From NCBI GenBank assembly GCA_964511535.1, contig CAZEFW010000134.1:1-26861 (forward strand): 26,861 nt of DNA. The letters are read 5' to 3'. A model generated the notes under the pieces. The model had not been told where the DNA came from, searched no databases, and saw nothing but the letters and a program-made list of their open reading frames with translations. Source of the DNA: CAZCFB01 sp964511535 (GTDB taxonomy: Bacteria; Myxococcota_A; Polyangia; GCA-2747355; CAZCFB01). The translations under genes were made by a program, and so were the position numbers. This document shows positions 8,759 through 16,245 of this stretch, one piece after another. Every line of letters starts with the position of its first letter. Positions within the stretch are counted from its first letter, which is position 1.

Positions 8759-9106
8759 CTACAGAGAGAACCGGCTCAACAGATGCAAGTCGAACGCCTG
8801 CAGGTGGTACAGCAGGACGAAGTAGTAGATCATGAAGACGAAGAAGATGGCTATCACTGACATGGCGTGGTTGCGTCGCCGCCAGAGCAGGTATGAGCCG
8901 AGGAACACCAGCGACAGCTTGCCGACGATGAACAGCACCGGGGAGCGGGTGATCAGCTCGTTCATCACCGGGTTCGCCTCCACGGCCAACCCGGCCCAGA
9001 CCCAGTAGATGGTCAACGCGCCGTCGCACAGGTTGAGCACGAGGAGCGCCCCGACGATCCACTTGAGCCAGATGAAGTGTTTTTCGGTGCCGATGGCGCG
9101 CGCCAT
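8759..9106 (-). CDS. Small multi-pass membrane protein, DUF5658-like
   Basis: A 115-residue inner-membrane protein with hydrophobic segments at about 12-38, 55-76 and 80-103. The spacing NLCDGALT then G-x3-EANPVM (Asn25, Asp28, Glu43, Asn45, Pro46, Met48) matches the pattern I associate with the DUF5658 family, whose function is unknown. The ATG at 9106 gives a sensible N-terminus; no strong ribosome site is visible. Its start is 36 bp from the divergent radical SAM gene, so the two share a very short promoter region. Its stop is 4 bp from the end of the amidohydrolase gene. Confidence 0.8.
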   Translation of the reverse strand: MARAIGTEKHFIWLKWIVGALLVLNLCDGALTIYWVWAGLAVEANPVMNELITRSPVLFIVGKLSLVFLGSYLLWRRRNHAMSVIAIFFVFMIYYFVLLYHLQAFDLHLLSRFSL

Positions 9107-9142
9107 TGTCACCAGAGTACCATCAATCAAGGAGCGCCCTGC

Positions 9143-11437
9143 ATGCATCCCTCCGCCGACATCACCCTGACCATCTGTCCATTCTGCGAGCTGGAGACGC
9201 CGCCCATCGGCATCGCCATCCTCAGGTCGGCGCTGCGGCGCCAGGGGCTCACGGCCCGGGTGATCGATCTGAACGCCGAGGAGCTCGCGGCGGCGGAGCC
9301 GGACAGGCGGCTGCTGTGGGACCGCCAGCGATACCTGATGGACCTGATGGACCCGGCGCGATTCGTCCGGCTGCTGCCCGAGCTGGATCCGATCCTGGAG
9401 CGCTGCGTCGCGCGGCTCCTCTCGACCCCGGCCCGGTTCATCGGCTTCTCCACGTTCAACCAGAACATGCGCGTCTCGGCCGAGATCGCCGCCAGGATCA
9501 GGCGCGCGGATCCATCCCGCAAGATCATCTTCGGCGGCCCCTCCTGCCTCGTGGCGGCCGAGCGGCAGTGGGTCCCCGAGGGCGCGGTGGACGCCTTCGT
9601 GGTGGGGGACGGCGAGGAGGCGCTCCCCGGCGCCATGGCGGCCCTGGACGCGGACCAGCCCTCGGCCATGGCGGGCGTGGTCTTCACCTGTCAGGACGAT
9701 CCGGGGGCCATGGTGGAGCCGGCGCTGCTGAGCGACCTGTCGCGGCAGCCGGTGCCGGACTACGGCGAGCACCCCCTCGACCTGTACCGCGCCGCGGATC
9801 CCTCGGGCGAGCTGGAACTCCCCATCGTCGGGAGCCGCGGCTGCTTCATGACCTGCGCGTTCTGCAACGAGCGCGGCCTTATCAAGCGCTACCGATCCCG
9901 CACGGGCGAGGCCATCTTCGACGAGATGCGGCGACTCCACGAGCGCCACGGCGCCGCCCGGTTCAACTTCACCGACGCGGCGTTCAACGGTCGCCCCGCC
10001 GTGCTCGAGCGCCTGGCCGATCTGATCCTGGAGCATGATCTCTCCCTGCGCTGGCGCGCCCAGGCCATCCCCCGCGGCGACATGTCCCGGGAGCTGATGA
10101 CGAAGCTCCGGCGCGCCGGGCTGACCTCGGTGACCTACGGGGTCGAGTCAGCCGCTCCCCATGTGCTGAAGCTGATGCGCCGCGATCATTCATGGCTGGC
10201 GCCGGGCAAGGCCCTGCGCCGCACCCGGGCAGCCGGCGTGGAGGTGGCCATCAACCTGATGGTCGGCTTCCCGGGCGAGACAGAGGAGGACTTCCAGCAG
10301 ACCCTCGACTTCGTGCGAAAGAACCGGGACCACGTGGACCGGGTGGACAACATCCACCCGTTCTTCATCTCGCCGCTGTCGGCAGTGGAGCGGGCACCGG
10401 AGACCTTCGGCATCCAGCAGCTGCCCGACGGCCCCATGGCCCGCGCCATGGAGTGGGTCGGGCCCGAGGGCAACACCTACGAGCGCCGCAAGGAGCGGGT
10501 GGTACGCCTGTGCCAGGCGCTGCGCGCCGCCGGGATCCCCTTCGACGAGAGCCAGCTCAACGTCTACGACCAGACCGCCGAGGTGCAGCCCGACGAGCCG
10601 ACGCCGGATGCCGGGGAGCCCGCGGTGGCCCTGGACGACGTGGCGCTCCTCGGCGACGGCGAGCGCGCGCCGGACGGGGCGTTCAGCCCGGGTGACCGGC
10701 TCACCGTACTGTTCCGCTACCGCGTGTGCCATCCCGGCGTGGCGGATCCGCTCTTCAGGGTTCAGGTGTTCATGGCGAATCGCCCGGACTCGGGCGAGAG
10801 CATGGTCTTCGGCAGCAACACCGACCGGGCCGGCCTGCACATCGGCCCCCTGGAGGTGGGCCCCGGCGAGGCGCGGCTGACCCTCCACCAGCTCAACATG
10901 GCCGGGCAGCTCCGCGTGGTGGCAGGGGTGTGGCCGGAGGAGATGGCCCCCGAGGCGTACGACATCTGGCAGGGGCCGCTGTCGCTGAACGTGCAGGGGG
11001 GCGGCCTGGTGCACCAGCCTGCCGAGGTGGAGGTGGAGCCGGGCCAGGCACCCGCGGCAGGCCTGGCGGTGGACGATGGCCACGGCCTCGAGGACGCGCC
11101 CCTGCGGGCGGGGGAGCAGCTGGTGGCGCGCCTCGGCGTGGATCCGGATCAGCGGGGCAGCGCCGCGGTATGCGCCCGCGTATTTCGGGGGCAGGACATG
11201 GTCAGCCAGGCTGACGCAGAGGTGACGCTGCCCGGCGGCCCTCAGCTGGTGCGGGTCAGGTTCGCCCCGCTGAACTTGCTGGGCGGCTCCTACCGGCTGC
11301 GCTTCACCCTGTCAGTCGCCGGCGAACAGCTCGCCTCGGTGGATCAGGGGTTCCAGGTGCGCAGCGGGCGCACCGACGGCGCCGGGCTGGCGCGCCACCA
11401 CGCGACCTGGACGGTGGACCACAACCGTCAGAGGTGA
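9143..11437 (+). CDS. B12-binding-type radical SAM protein with two C-terminal Wzt_C-like domains
   Basis: A 764-residue protein. Residues 1-190 resemble a cobalamin-binding Rossmann domain as found in B12 radical SAM enzymes (PPIGIAILRSALRRQG, IIFGGPSC, VDAFVVGDGEEAL); the cobalamin-ligand DxHxxG is not evident. The radical SAM core (about 225-430) has CFMTCAFC (Cys234, Cys238, Cys241), the CxxxCxxC that holds the [4Fe-4S] cluster binding S-adenosylmethionine. After about residue 495 come two beta-sandwich segments. Residues about 497-613 (GDRLTVLFRYRV, MVFGSNTDRAG, LRVVAGVWPEE) look like the Wzt C-terminal O-antigen-binding domain. Residues about 640-740 (LRAGEQLVARLGV, LLGGSYRLRFTLSV) look like a second, weaker copy. 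A role in modifying a glycan or lipid-linked sugar is an inference. AAGGAG lies eight bases before the ATG at 9143. The 3' end overlaps the PPTase gene by 10 bp. Confidence 0.88.
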   Translation: MHPSADITLTICPFCELETPPIGIAILRSALRRQGLTARVIDLNAEELAAAEPDRRLLWDRQRYLMDLMDPARFVRLLPELDPILERCVARLLSTPARFIGFSTFNQNMRVSAEIAARIRRADPSRKIIFGGPSCLVAAERQWVPEGAVDAFVVGDGEEALPGAMAALDADQPSAMAGVVFTCQDDPGAMVEPALLSDLSRQPVPDYGEHPLDLYRAADPSGELELPIVGSRGCFMTCAFCNERGLIKRYRSRTGEAIFDEMRRLHERHGAARFNFTDAAFNGRPAVLERLADLILEHDLSLRWRAQAIPRGDMSRELMTKLRRAGLTSVTYGVESAAPHVLKLMRRDHSWLAPGKALRRTRAAGVEVAINLMVGFPGETEEDFQQTLDFVRKNRDHVDRVDNIHPFFISPLSAVERAPETFGIQQLPDGPMARAMEWVGPEGNTYERRKERVVRLCQALRAAGIPFDESQLNVYDQTAEVQPDEPTPDAGEPAVALDDVALLGDGERAPDGAFSPGDRLTVLFRYRVCHPGVADPLFRVQVFMANRPDSGESMVFGSNTDRAGLHIGPLEVGPGEARLTLHQLNMAGQLRVVAGVWPEEMAPEAYDIWQGPLSLNVQGGGLVHQPAEVEVEPGQAPAAGLAVDDGHGLEDAPLRAGEQLVARLGVDPDQRGSAAVCARVFRGQDMVSQADAEVTLPGGPQLVRVRFAPLNLLGGSYRLRFTLSVAGEQLASVDQGFQVRSGRTDGAGLARHHATWTVDHNRQR

Positions 11438-12207
11438 AACACACCCGCTGGCTCGAGCCTTCGCTCCTCGCCCGCCAGGGGGACCACCTGCCGCGCGGTG
11501 ATCTTCAAGTCCCGGGCGCCCCGGGCACCCCGCCGTATCGCCACGGCCGCCCTGTGGCGCGTGGACGGTGAGAAGAGGGCGAACTGCCACTCGGCGGGCA
11601 GGTCCGCCACCTCGGGCGCGAACTCGATGCGCGGCGGCGGCCCCTGGAGCAGCCGGTAGGTGAAGCCGCCCAGGGGCAGGGCCAGCCCCATACCCCGCGC
11701 CTTGATGTACGCCTCCTTGAGGGTCCAGTAGTCGAAGAACCGGTCCTGCTGGTGGTGCGCGGGCAGGCGGTGCAGATCCATGACCTCGTCGCGAGAGAAG
11801 AACCGATCCGCGATGGCCACGCCGTCGGTGTGGCGCCGGGTGTCCTCCACGTCCACGCCGAGGTCACGCCCCAGGGCCACGGCCAGCACCATCAGCCCTT
11901 TCGTATGGGACAGGTTGAAGCGCAGCGCCGGGGAGCCGAGCTGGTCAGGGACGAGGTCGGGCCGGCCGTGCTCGTTCTTCTCAAACCGCCAGCCGCGCGG
12001 GTCGCCGTCCCGGTAGCGCGACAGGGTGGTGCGAACCAGCGCCCGGGCCACTAGGAATTCGTGCCGGGCGCGCTCCACGATGAACCGCCGCCGCCGCGCC
12101 TCCTCGTCGGAGGTCAGCAGCCCCCGGTACTCCTCCAGCAGGGCCGCATCGCGGATCTCATCCTGGAAGACGAACCAGAGGTGAATCTCGTCGGGCGCGA
12201 GGCGCAT
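11428..12207 (-). CDS. 4'-phosphopantetheinyl transferase, Sfp type
   Basis: A 259-residue cytoplasmic enzyme expected to move the phosphopantetheine arm of coenzyme A onto a carrier-protein serine in fatty acid, polyketide or nonribosomal peptide synthesis. The motifs are all present: FNLSHT (97-102), the magnesium-binding GVDVED with Asp119 and Glu121, and WTLKEAYIKARG (161-172) with Glu165. The length is in the usual range for the Sfp/HetI class. No carrier protein or synthase lies in the window, so it probably serves distant genes. The ATG at 12207 gives a complete N-terminus but lacks a clear ribosome site. It converges on and overlaps the radical SAM gene by 10 bp. Upstream lies the repeat region rather than an operon partner. 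Confidence 0.93.
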   Translation of the reverse strand: MRLAPDEIHLWFVFQDEIRDAALLEEYRGLLTSDEEARRRRFIVERARHEFLVARALVRTTLSRYRDGDPRGWRFEKNEHGRPDLVPDQLGSPALRFNLSHTKGLMVLAVALGRDLGVDVEDTRRHTDGVAIADRFFSRDEVMDLHRLPAHHQQDRFFDYWTLKEAYIKARGMGLALPLGGFTYRLLQGPPPRIEFAPEVADLPAEWQFALFSPSTRHRAAVAIRRGARGARDLKITARQVVPLAGEERRLEPAGVFHL

Positions 12208-12297
12208 CTGCGGAGTTTAGCCTGAAGCTGTTGTGCTGTTGAGGGCAGGAGTTGGCGCGGCCATGGCCGGCCTGCGGATATGACACCTCCAATGACC

Positions 12298-12316
12298 ACG
12301 CGGCGAGACGCCGCGT
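12298..12316. repeat. REP-like perfect hairpin
   Basis: ACGCGGCG-AGA-CGCCGCGT is a perfect 8-bp stem with a 3-nt loop. It is followed by CTACC, giving a GGTAGACGCGGCG...CGCCGCGT form on the minus strand. This shape resembles dispersed extragenic palindromic elements seen in GC-rich genomes. Only one copy is present here, so the dispersed nature is an inference. Confidence 0.55.
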
Positions 12317-12331
12317 CTACCTTGCATCGGA

Positions 12332-12979
12332 GCCCGATGTTTCGAGGTCCATAAGGAGTCTATGCGCGAGGACGAGCCTGAGGGGTGAGCCGCCTTTCGG
12401 ACCGAGCCTGACGAAGGCATCGGAGCCGCGGGCCAGGCGCGAGGATTGAGAAGCGGTCGGCGAAGCCGAGCGCGAGGCTCCTGCGGAGCGTCGCGCAGCT
12501 TCGAAAGCGTAGCAGAGCTACGCAACCGACGAGCAACAAAGCCCGCGGTTTCGAGGTCCATAAGGTGTCAACACGCGAGGACGAGCCTGAGGGGTGAGCC
12601 GCCTTTCGGACCGAGCCTGACGAAGGCANNNNNNNNNNNNNNNNNNNNNNNNNNNNNNNNNNNNNNNNNNNNNNNNNNNNNNNNNNNNNNNNNNNNNNNN
12701 NNNNNNNNNNNNNNNNNNNNNNNNNNNNAGGCGCGAGGAGGGAGCTTGCTGGAGGCAAGCGACCGACGAGCAACAAAGCCCGCGGTTTCGAGGTCCACAA
12801 GGTGTCAAAACGCGAGGACGAGCCTGAGGGGTGAGCCACCTTTCGGACCGAGCCTGACGAAGGCATCGGAGCCGCGGGCTAGGCGCGAGGAGGGAGCTTG
12901 CTGGAGGCAAGCGACCGACGAGCAACAAAGCCCGCGGTTTCGAGGTCGAGTCAGGCGAAGGGAGAAAGCGGCGAACCCC
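12332..12979. repeat. Imperfect tandem repeat array, about 150-bp unit, four starts
   Basis: Each unit starts GCCCG(C/A)(G/T)(G)TTTCGAGGTC. The body contains GACGAGCCTGAGGGGTGAGC, CTTTCGGACCGAGCCTGACG and, before the next unit, CGACGAGCAACAAA. Unit starts are at 12332, 12541, 12778 and 12930. The third unit is 152 bp and the last is cut off after about 18 bp. Units 2 and 3 carry the hairpin GCTTGC-TGGAG-GCAAGC (12744-12760, 12896-12912). Unit 1 (209 bp) has a different, longer insert with hairpins GCTCC-TGC-GGAGC (12477-12489) and CGTAGC-AGA-GCTACG (12508-12522). The spacing lacks CRISPR regularity. Function unknown. Confidence 0.85.
12629..12728. other. Assembly gap of 100 N
   Basis: Exactly 100 N interrupt the second repeat unit. 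A round 100 usually marks a scaffold join of unknown true length, so additional repeat units or other sequence may be missing here. Confidence 0.98.
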
Positions 12980-13531
12980 TCAGGCGAGGAGTTCCTTGCC
13001 GTAAGTGTAGCCCTTGTCGAAGGCGCTCAGGTTCAGGCTCTCGGTGCCGCGGGGCACGCTGACCTTCACCGCCTCGCGCATGGCGTCGGCGCCGATGACG
13101 TCGTGCATGGCTGCGAAGAAGCCGACCATGACGATGTTGAGCACCATCTTGCGCCCCAGCTCCTCGGCGAAGCGAGTGGCCGGGATGCCGTGGGCCTTGC
13201 CCTTGATGTTGATGCCGTCCAGCTTCACCAGCTCGTCTTCGTAGAGCATGATGGCGTTCTCATCCTCCTTGAGCAGGGGCGCGAACCGCGTGGCCGCGTC
13301 CTGGCTCATCACCACGAGGATGTCCGGGCGGGAGACGTACGGGTAGAGGATCTTCTCCGGAGAGACCACAACCTGGGCCGAGCAGGAGCTGCCCCGCGCC
13401 TCCGGCCCGAAGGCCTGGGTCATGGTGGAGAACTTGTCGTCGTAGATGGCTGCGGCCTTGCCCACGATGATGCCTGTGAGGATCACGCCCTGTCCGCCGA
13501 AGCCGCCGATCTTGATCTCGGTTACGCTCAT
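12980..13531 (-). CDS. korC: 2-oxoacid:ferredoxin oxidoreductase gamma subunit
   Basis: A 183-residue subunit of the oxygen-sensitive enzyme that decarboxylates a 2-oxoacid to its acyl-CoA while reducing ferredoxin. The N-terminus IKIGGFGGQGVILTG is the Gly-rich signature of the gamma domain. AFGPEARGSSCSAQVVVS and SRPDILVVMSQDAATRF are typical of the KorC/PorG family. Last gene of a korDABC operon, 18 bp downstream of korB, with AAGGAGG in that gap as its ribosome site. The 2-oxoglutarate preference is inferred from subunit order and the KorAB sequences. Downstream is the repeat array. Confidence 0.93.
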   Translation of the reverse strand: MSVTEIKIGGFGGQGVILTGIIVGKAAAIYDDKFSTMTQAFGPEARGSSCSAQVVVSPEKILYPYVSRPDILVVMSQDAATRFAPLLKEDENAIMLYEDELVKLDGINIKGKAHGIPATRFAEELGRKMVLNIVMVGFFAAMHDVIGADAMREAVKVSVPRGTESLNLSAFDKGYTYGKELLA

Positions 13532-13549
13532 TTTAATCAGCCTCCTTGA

Positions 13550-14410
13550 TCAGTCCCGCCACGGGTAGGGACGGTAGCGGGCGCCGATGGCCGCCGCGTT
13601 GCGCTGGTTGTAGCCGTCGAGCCAGGTGGGGCGGTCGCGGTCCACGAACTTGCCGCAGATGATCTCGTCCTGGAAGTCCATCTGGGTCTCGCGGGTGTCG
13701 GCGCCGTTCTTCACCACCGACTTCTCCTTGTAGTACTGCATGGCCGCCAGGCCGTCGCCCAGCTTGTTGCGCCGCTGGTACAGGGTCGGGCACGGGGCGA
13801 TGATCTCCACGAAGGAGAAGCCCGGCTTCATCAGGGCCTCCTTCATCGCCTTGGTCACCTGGCGCACGTGGTAGGCGGTCCAGCGGGCCACGTACACGGC
13901 GCCGCAAGAGTCGGCCAGGAACGGCAGGCTGAAGGTGTGCTCGAAGGCGCCGTAGGGCGCGGTGGTCGCCACGGCCGGCTCCGGCGTGGTGGGGGTCACC
14001 TGCCCGCCGGTCATGCCGTAGATCAGGTTGTTGACGCAGATGACGGTCATGTCCATGTTGCGCCGGGCGGCATGGATGAAGTGGTTGCCGCCGATGGCGG
14101 TCAGGTCACCGTCGCCGGAGTAGACCACGACCTTCAGGTCGGGGTTGCCGAGCTTCAGCCCGGTGGCGAAGGCTATGGGCCGACCGTGGGTGGTGTGGAA
14201 CGAGTCGAGCTTGGCGTAGCCAGCCACGCGGCCGGTGCAGCCGATGCCCGAGACGATGGCGGTCTTGTCCAGGTCGAGCCCCGACTTGGTCAGGGCGCGG
14301 CCGAAGCAGTTGACCGTGGTGCCGATGCCGCAGCCGGGGCACCAGATATGTGGCATCCGATCTTCTCGGATGTAAGGGATGACGGGGTTGACGTGGCTCT
14401 CGTCGCTCAT
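13550..14410 (-). CDS. korB: 2-oxoacid:ferredoxin oxidoreductase beta subunit (TPP-binding)
   Basis: A 286-residue subunit carrying thiamine diphosphate. HIWCPGCGIGT near residue 22 is the conserved start of KorB-type subunits. GDGDLTAIGGNHFIHAARRN is the TPP/magnesium-binding GDG motif, with NNLIYGMTGGQVTPTTP as the downstream signature. Four Cys (CPGCG, SGIGC, and IAPCPT later) include those expected to bind a [4Fe-4S] cluster. The start ATGA overlaps the korA stop, and GGAGGT precedes it by six bases. The length is normal for KorB. It works with KorA to form the catalytic site; electrons pass to the KorD ferredoxin. Confidence 0.95.
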   Translation of the reverse strand: MSDESHVNPVIPYIREDRMPHIWCPGCGIGTTVNCFGRALTKSGLDLDKTAIVSGIGCTGRVAGYAKLDSFHTTHGRPIAFATGLKLGNPDLKVVVYSGDGDLTAIGGNHFIHAARRNMDMTVICVNNLIYGMTGGQVTPTTPEPAVATTAPYGAFEHTFSLPFLADSCGAVYVARWTAYHVRQVTKAMKEALMKPGFSFVEIIAPCPTLYQRRNKLGDGLAAMQYYKEKSVVKNGADTRETQMDFQDEIICGKFVDRDRPTWLDGYNQRNAAAIGARYRPYPWRD

Positions 14411-15573
14411 TTGGCCACCTCCATGATTGCCTTGTAAATGACCTCGGGGTCGAACACCTCACCCCCGGCGCTGTCCACCAGCACGGTCTTGCACTGACCG
14501 GCCACGCAGCGCTCCAGCTCCCAGTACATCTGGCCCAGGTTCATCTCGGGCATGACCAGCGCGGGCACCTGCCCGGCCAGCTCGCGGATGCGCTTCTCGG
14601 GGAAGGGCCACGGGGTGTTGAGACGCAGGGAGCCGACCTTGATGCCCTGCTCACGCGCCATGGCCATGGCCCGCAGCGCCACCCGGTAGGTGATGCCGTA
14701 GGAGACCACCACCACGTCGGCGCCATCGATCTGGTCCTCGTCGATGTCGATGATGTCGTCGGCCTGCAGGCGAATCTTGTCCACCAGCCGGCGGATAAGC
14801 TTCTCCTGGGCTTCCTGGCTGATCACCGGGTAGCCGCGCTCGTCGTGGGTCAGGCCGGTGACGTGGAACCGGAGGCCGTCGCCCGCCTTCATCATGTCGG
14901 GCACCATGTACGGGCTGTCGTCGTTCACCTCGTAGGGCAGGAAGTCATCCTTGCCCTTGGTGGTGTAGCGCCGCGGGTAGACCTCGATCTCGTCGGCCGG
15001 CGGGATGTCCACCCGCTCGGTCATGTGGCCCACGCACTCGTCCATCATGAGCATGACCGGCACGCGGTACATCTCGGCCAGGTTGAACGCCTTGACCGTG
15101 AAGTCGAAGCACTCCTGGGGCGACGAGGGGCACAGGGCGATGATCTCGTAGTCGCCGTGGCTGCCCCAGCGCGCCTGCATCATGTCCGCCTGGCCCGGCA
15201 GGGTGGGCAGACCGGTGGAGGGGCCACCACGCTGCACGTTCACCCACACCGTGGGGCACTCCATGATCGCGGCCAGGCCGATGTGCTCCATCATCAGCGA
15301 GAAGCCGGGACCCGAGGTCACGCTCAGCGACTTCCGGCCGGCCCAGACCGCGCCCTGCAGAGTGATGGACGAGGCGATCTCGTCCTCCATCTGGATGAAC
15401 ACGCCGCCCACGTGGGGGAAGCGCGCAGCGATGCGCTCGACCACCTCGGTGGAGGGGGTGATGGGGTAGCCGGCCGCAAAGCGGCAACCGGCGGCCAGCG
15501 CGCCCTCGCAACAGGCATGGTTTCCGTCGAGGTAATGGCGCCCGGTGAGGACGCCCGCAGGATCTGCCTTCAT
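14407..15573 (-). CDS. korA: 2-oxoacid:ferredoxin oxidoreductase alpha subunit
   Basis: A 388-residue subunit that forms the substrate and TPP-pyrimidine side of the active site. The pyrimidine-domain signatures are GCRFAAGYPITPSTEVVE, QMEDEIASSITLQGA and SGPGFSLMMEHIGLA. QRGGPSTGLPTLPGQADMMQ is the strongly conserved block seen in KorA/VorB/PorA relatives. The C-terminal half holds the transketolase-C-like domain (VVVVSYGITYRVALRAM, LVMPEMNLGQMYWEL). GGAGG lies upstream of the ATG at 15573. It follows korD after a 79-bp gap with a hairpin and overlaps korB by 4 bp. The 2-oxoglutarate assignment is more likely than 2-oxoisovalerate, but the exact substrate is inferred. Confidence 0.95.
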   Translation of the reverse strand: MKADPAGVLTGRHYLDGNHACCEGALAAGCRFAAGYPITPSTEVVERIAARFPHVGGVFIQMEDEIASSITLQGAVWAGRKSLSVTSGPGFSLMMEHIGLAAIMECPTVWVNVQRGGPSTGLPTLPGQADMMQARWGSHGDYEIIALCPSSPQECFDFTVKAFNLAEMYRVPVMLMMDECVGHMTERVDIPPADEIEVYPRRYTTKGKDDFLPYEVNDDSPYMVPDMMKAGDGLRFHVTGLTHDERGYPVISQEAQEKLIRRLVDKIRLQADDIIDIDEDQIDGADVVVVSYGITYRVALRAMAMAREQGIKVGSLRLNTPWPFPEKRIRELAGQVPALVMPEMNLGQMYWELERCVAGQCKTVLVDSAGGEVFDPEVIYKAIMEVAK

Positions 15574-15602
15574 ATCCGAAATCCTCCGTTAGATTCTCAA
15601 GT

Positions 15603-15618
15603 CGATCCCTCGGGATCG
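15603..15618 (-). other. Hairpin between korD and korA
   Basis: CGATCCC-TC-GGGATCG forms a 7-bp perfect stem in the 79-bp gap between korD and korA. The tight loop and the lack of a T-run argue against a terminator. It could tune message stability between the small ferredoxin and the large subunits. Confidence 0.4.
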
Positions 15619-15652
15619 CTTTCGCACAAAAGGTTGTCTCGCCCTGCTCGGC

Positions 15653-15934
15653 CTACTTCTCCGGCTTCTTGTAGTTCGGGTTCGGCCCGACCTTGAAACC
15701 GAAGATGGCGAAGTCCGGGCAGTACAGCCCGCACAGGTCGCAGCCGTTGCAGTAGTTCTGATCCACCAGGACTGGCGGGTGGTATCCCTTGGCGTTGAAA
15801 TCCTCGCTCAACTCCAGGGCACCCGTGGGGCAGAACTCGACGCAGAACGCGCATCCCTTGCAGCGCTCAACCTCGACCTCCACGTTCCCAAGGTTCTTTT
15901 GGATCTTCCTCTTCTTGGCAAGTGAGTCTGTCAT
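15653..15934 (-). CDS. korD: 2-oxoacid:ferredoxin oxidoreductase delta subunit, 2[4Fe-4S] ferredoxin
   Basis: A 93-residue ferredoxin-type subunit with two full cluster motifs: CKGCAFCVEFCP (Cys25, 28, 31, 35) and CNGCDLCGLYCP (Cys62, 65, 68, 72). Each motif also contributes its last Cys to the partner cluster. A Lys/Arg-rich N-terminus (AKKRKIQK) and the length fit the KorD subunit that carries electrons from KorAB to external ferredoxin. First gene of the operon; the ATG at 15934 is preceded by a near-perfect AGGAGGAATTC. The promoter should lie in the AT-richer stretch upstream (15935-16244). Confidence 0.95.
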   Translation of the reverse strand: MTDSLAKKRKIQKNLGNVEVEVERCKGCAFCVEFCPTGALELSEDFNAKGYHPPVLVDQNYCNGCDLCGLYCPDFAIFGFKVGPNPNYKKPEK

Positions 15935-16244
15935 GAATTCCTCCTCGCGGGACCGCCCTCACGGCGCCGCGGATGCTGCGTCTGACGCTGCACTTTCATG
16001 TAGGGAAGGAAGGACTTGGCAGGGTCCAATTCGACACCTTTGTGATCTCTTGAGGGTGCCATGCGTATGAAATGCATTACTTAATCCAGGCTCTGCCTGA
16101 CTTCCAAAATCGCCTTACCACCGCATTTTCTTTTTTGCCAGACTTTAGTTCAGTATTCCCCAATGTTTTTACATCTTTGGCGAGGATTGTTAAATTAGCC
16201 GCGGCTATTTGGGCGGGATTTACTGGCAAAATGACGCACAGCGT
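15935..16244. promoter_or_regulatory. Upstream region of korDABC, AT-rich island
   Basis: This 310-bp gap between korD and the metallopeptidase gene holds the most AT-rich DNA of the window (about 16100-16200). It should contain the leftward kor promoter. The best leftward -35 candidate is TTGGAA (complement of 16102-16107), but no convincing -10 lies at the correct distance. An inverted repeat CAGGC-TCT-GCCTG (16087-16099) lies just downstream of it and may be an operator. A plus-strand open frame here lacks coding character. Confidence 0.4.
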
Positions 16245-16245
16245 C
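16233..16245 (-). terminator. Weak terminator-like hairpin after the metallopeptidase gene
   Basis: Read on the minus strand, GACGC-TGT-GCGTC begins at the last base of the stop codon and is followed by ATTTT. The stem is only 5 bp, so termination would be weak. Position and T-run are suggestive only. Confidence 0.35.

Larger units (their letters stand above)
12208..12979. other. Gene-poor intergenic region filled with repeats and a scaffold gap
   Basis: About 770 bp with no believable gene. It separates the start of the PPTase gene from the end of korC. It contains a REP-like hairpin at 12298-12316, an imperfect tandem repeat array from 12332, and 100 N at 12629-12728. Long open frames across it are produced by the repeats and the Ns, not by coding constraint. 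Confidence 0.85.

Noticed and set aside
12332..12979. CRISPR array
   Set aside because: Units are about 150 bp, the shared part is far longer than a CRISPR repeat, the variable parts are hairpins, and no cas gene is near.
12446..13549. Plus-strand frame crossing the N gap and korC
   Set aside because: It reads through 100 N and repeats, then runs antisense to korC.
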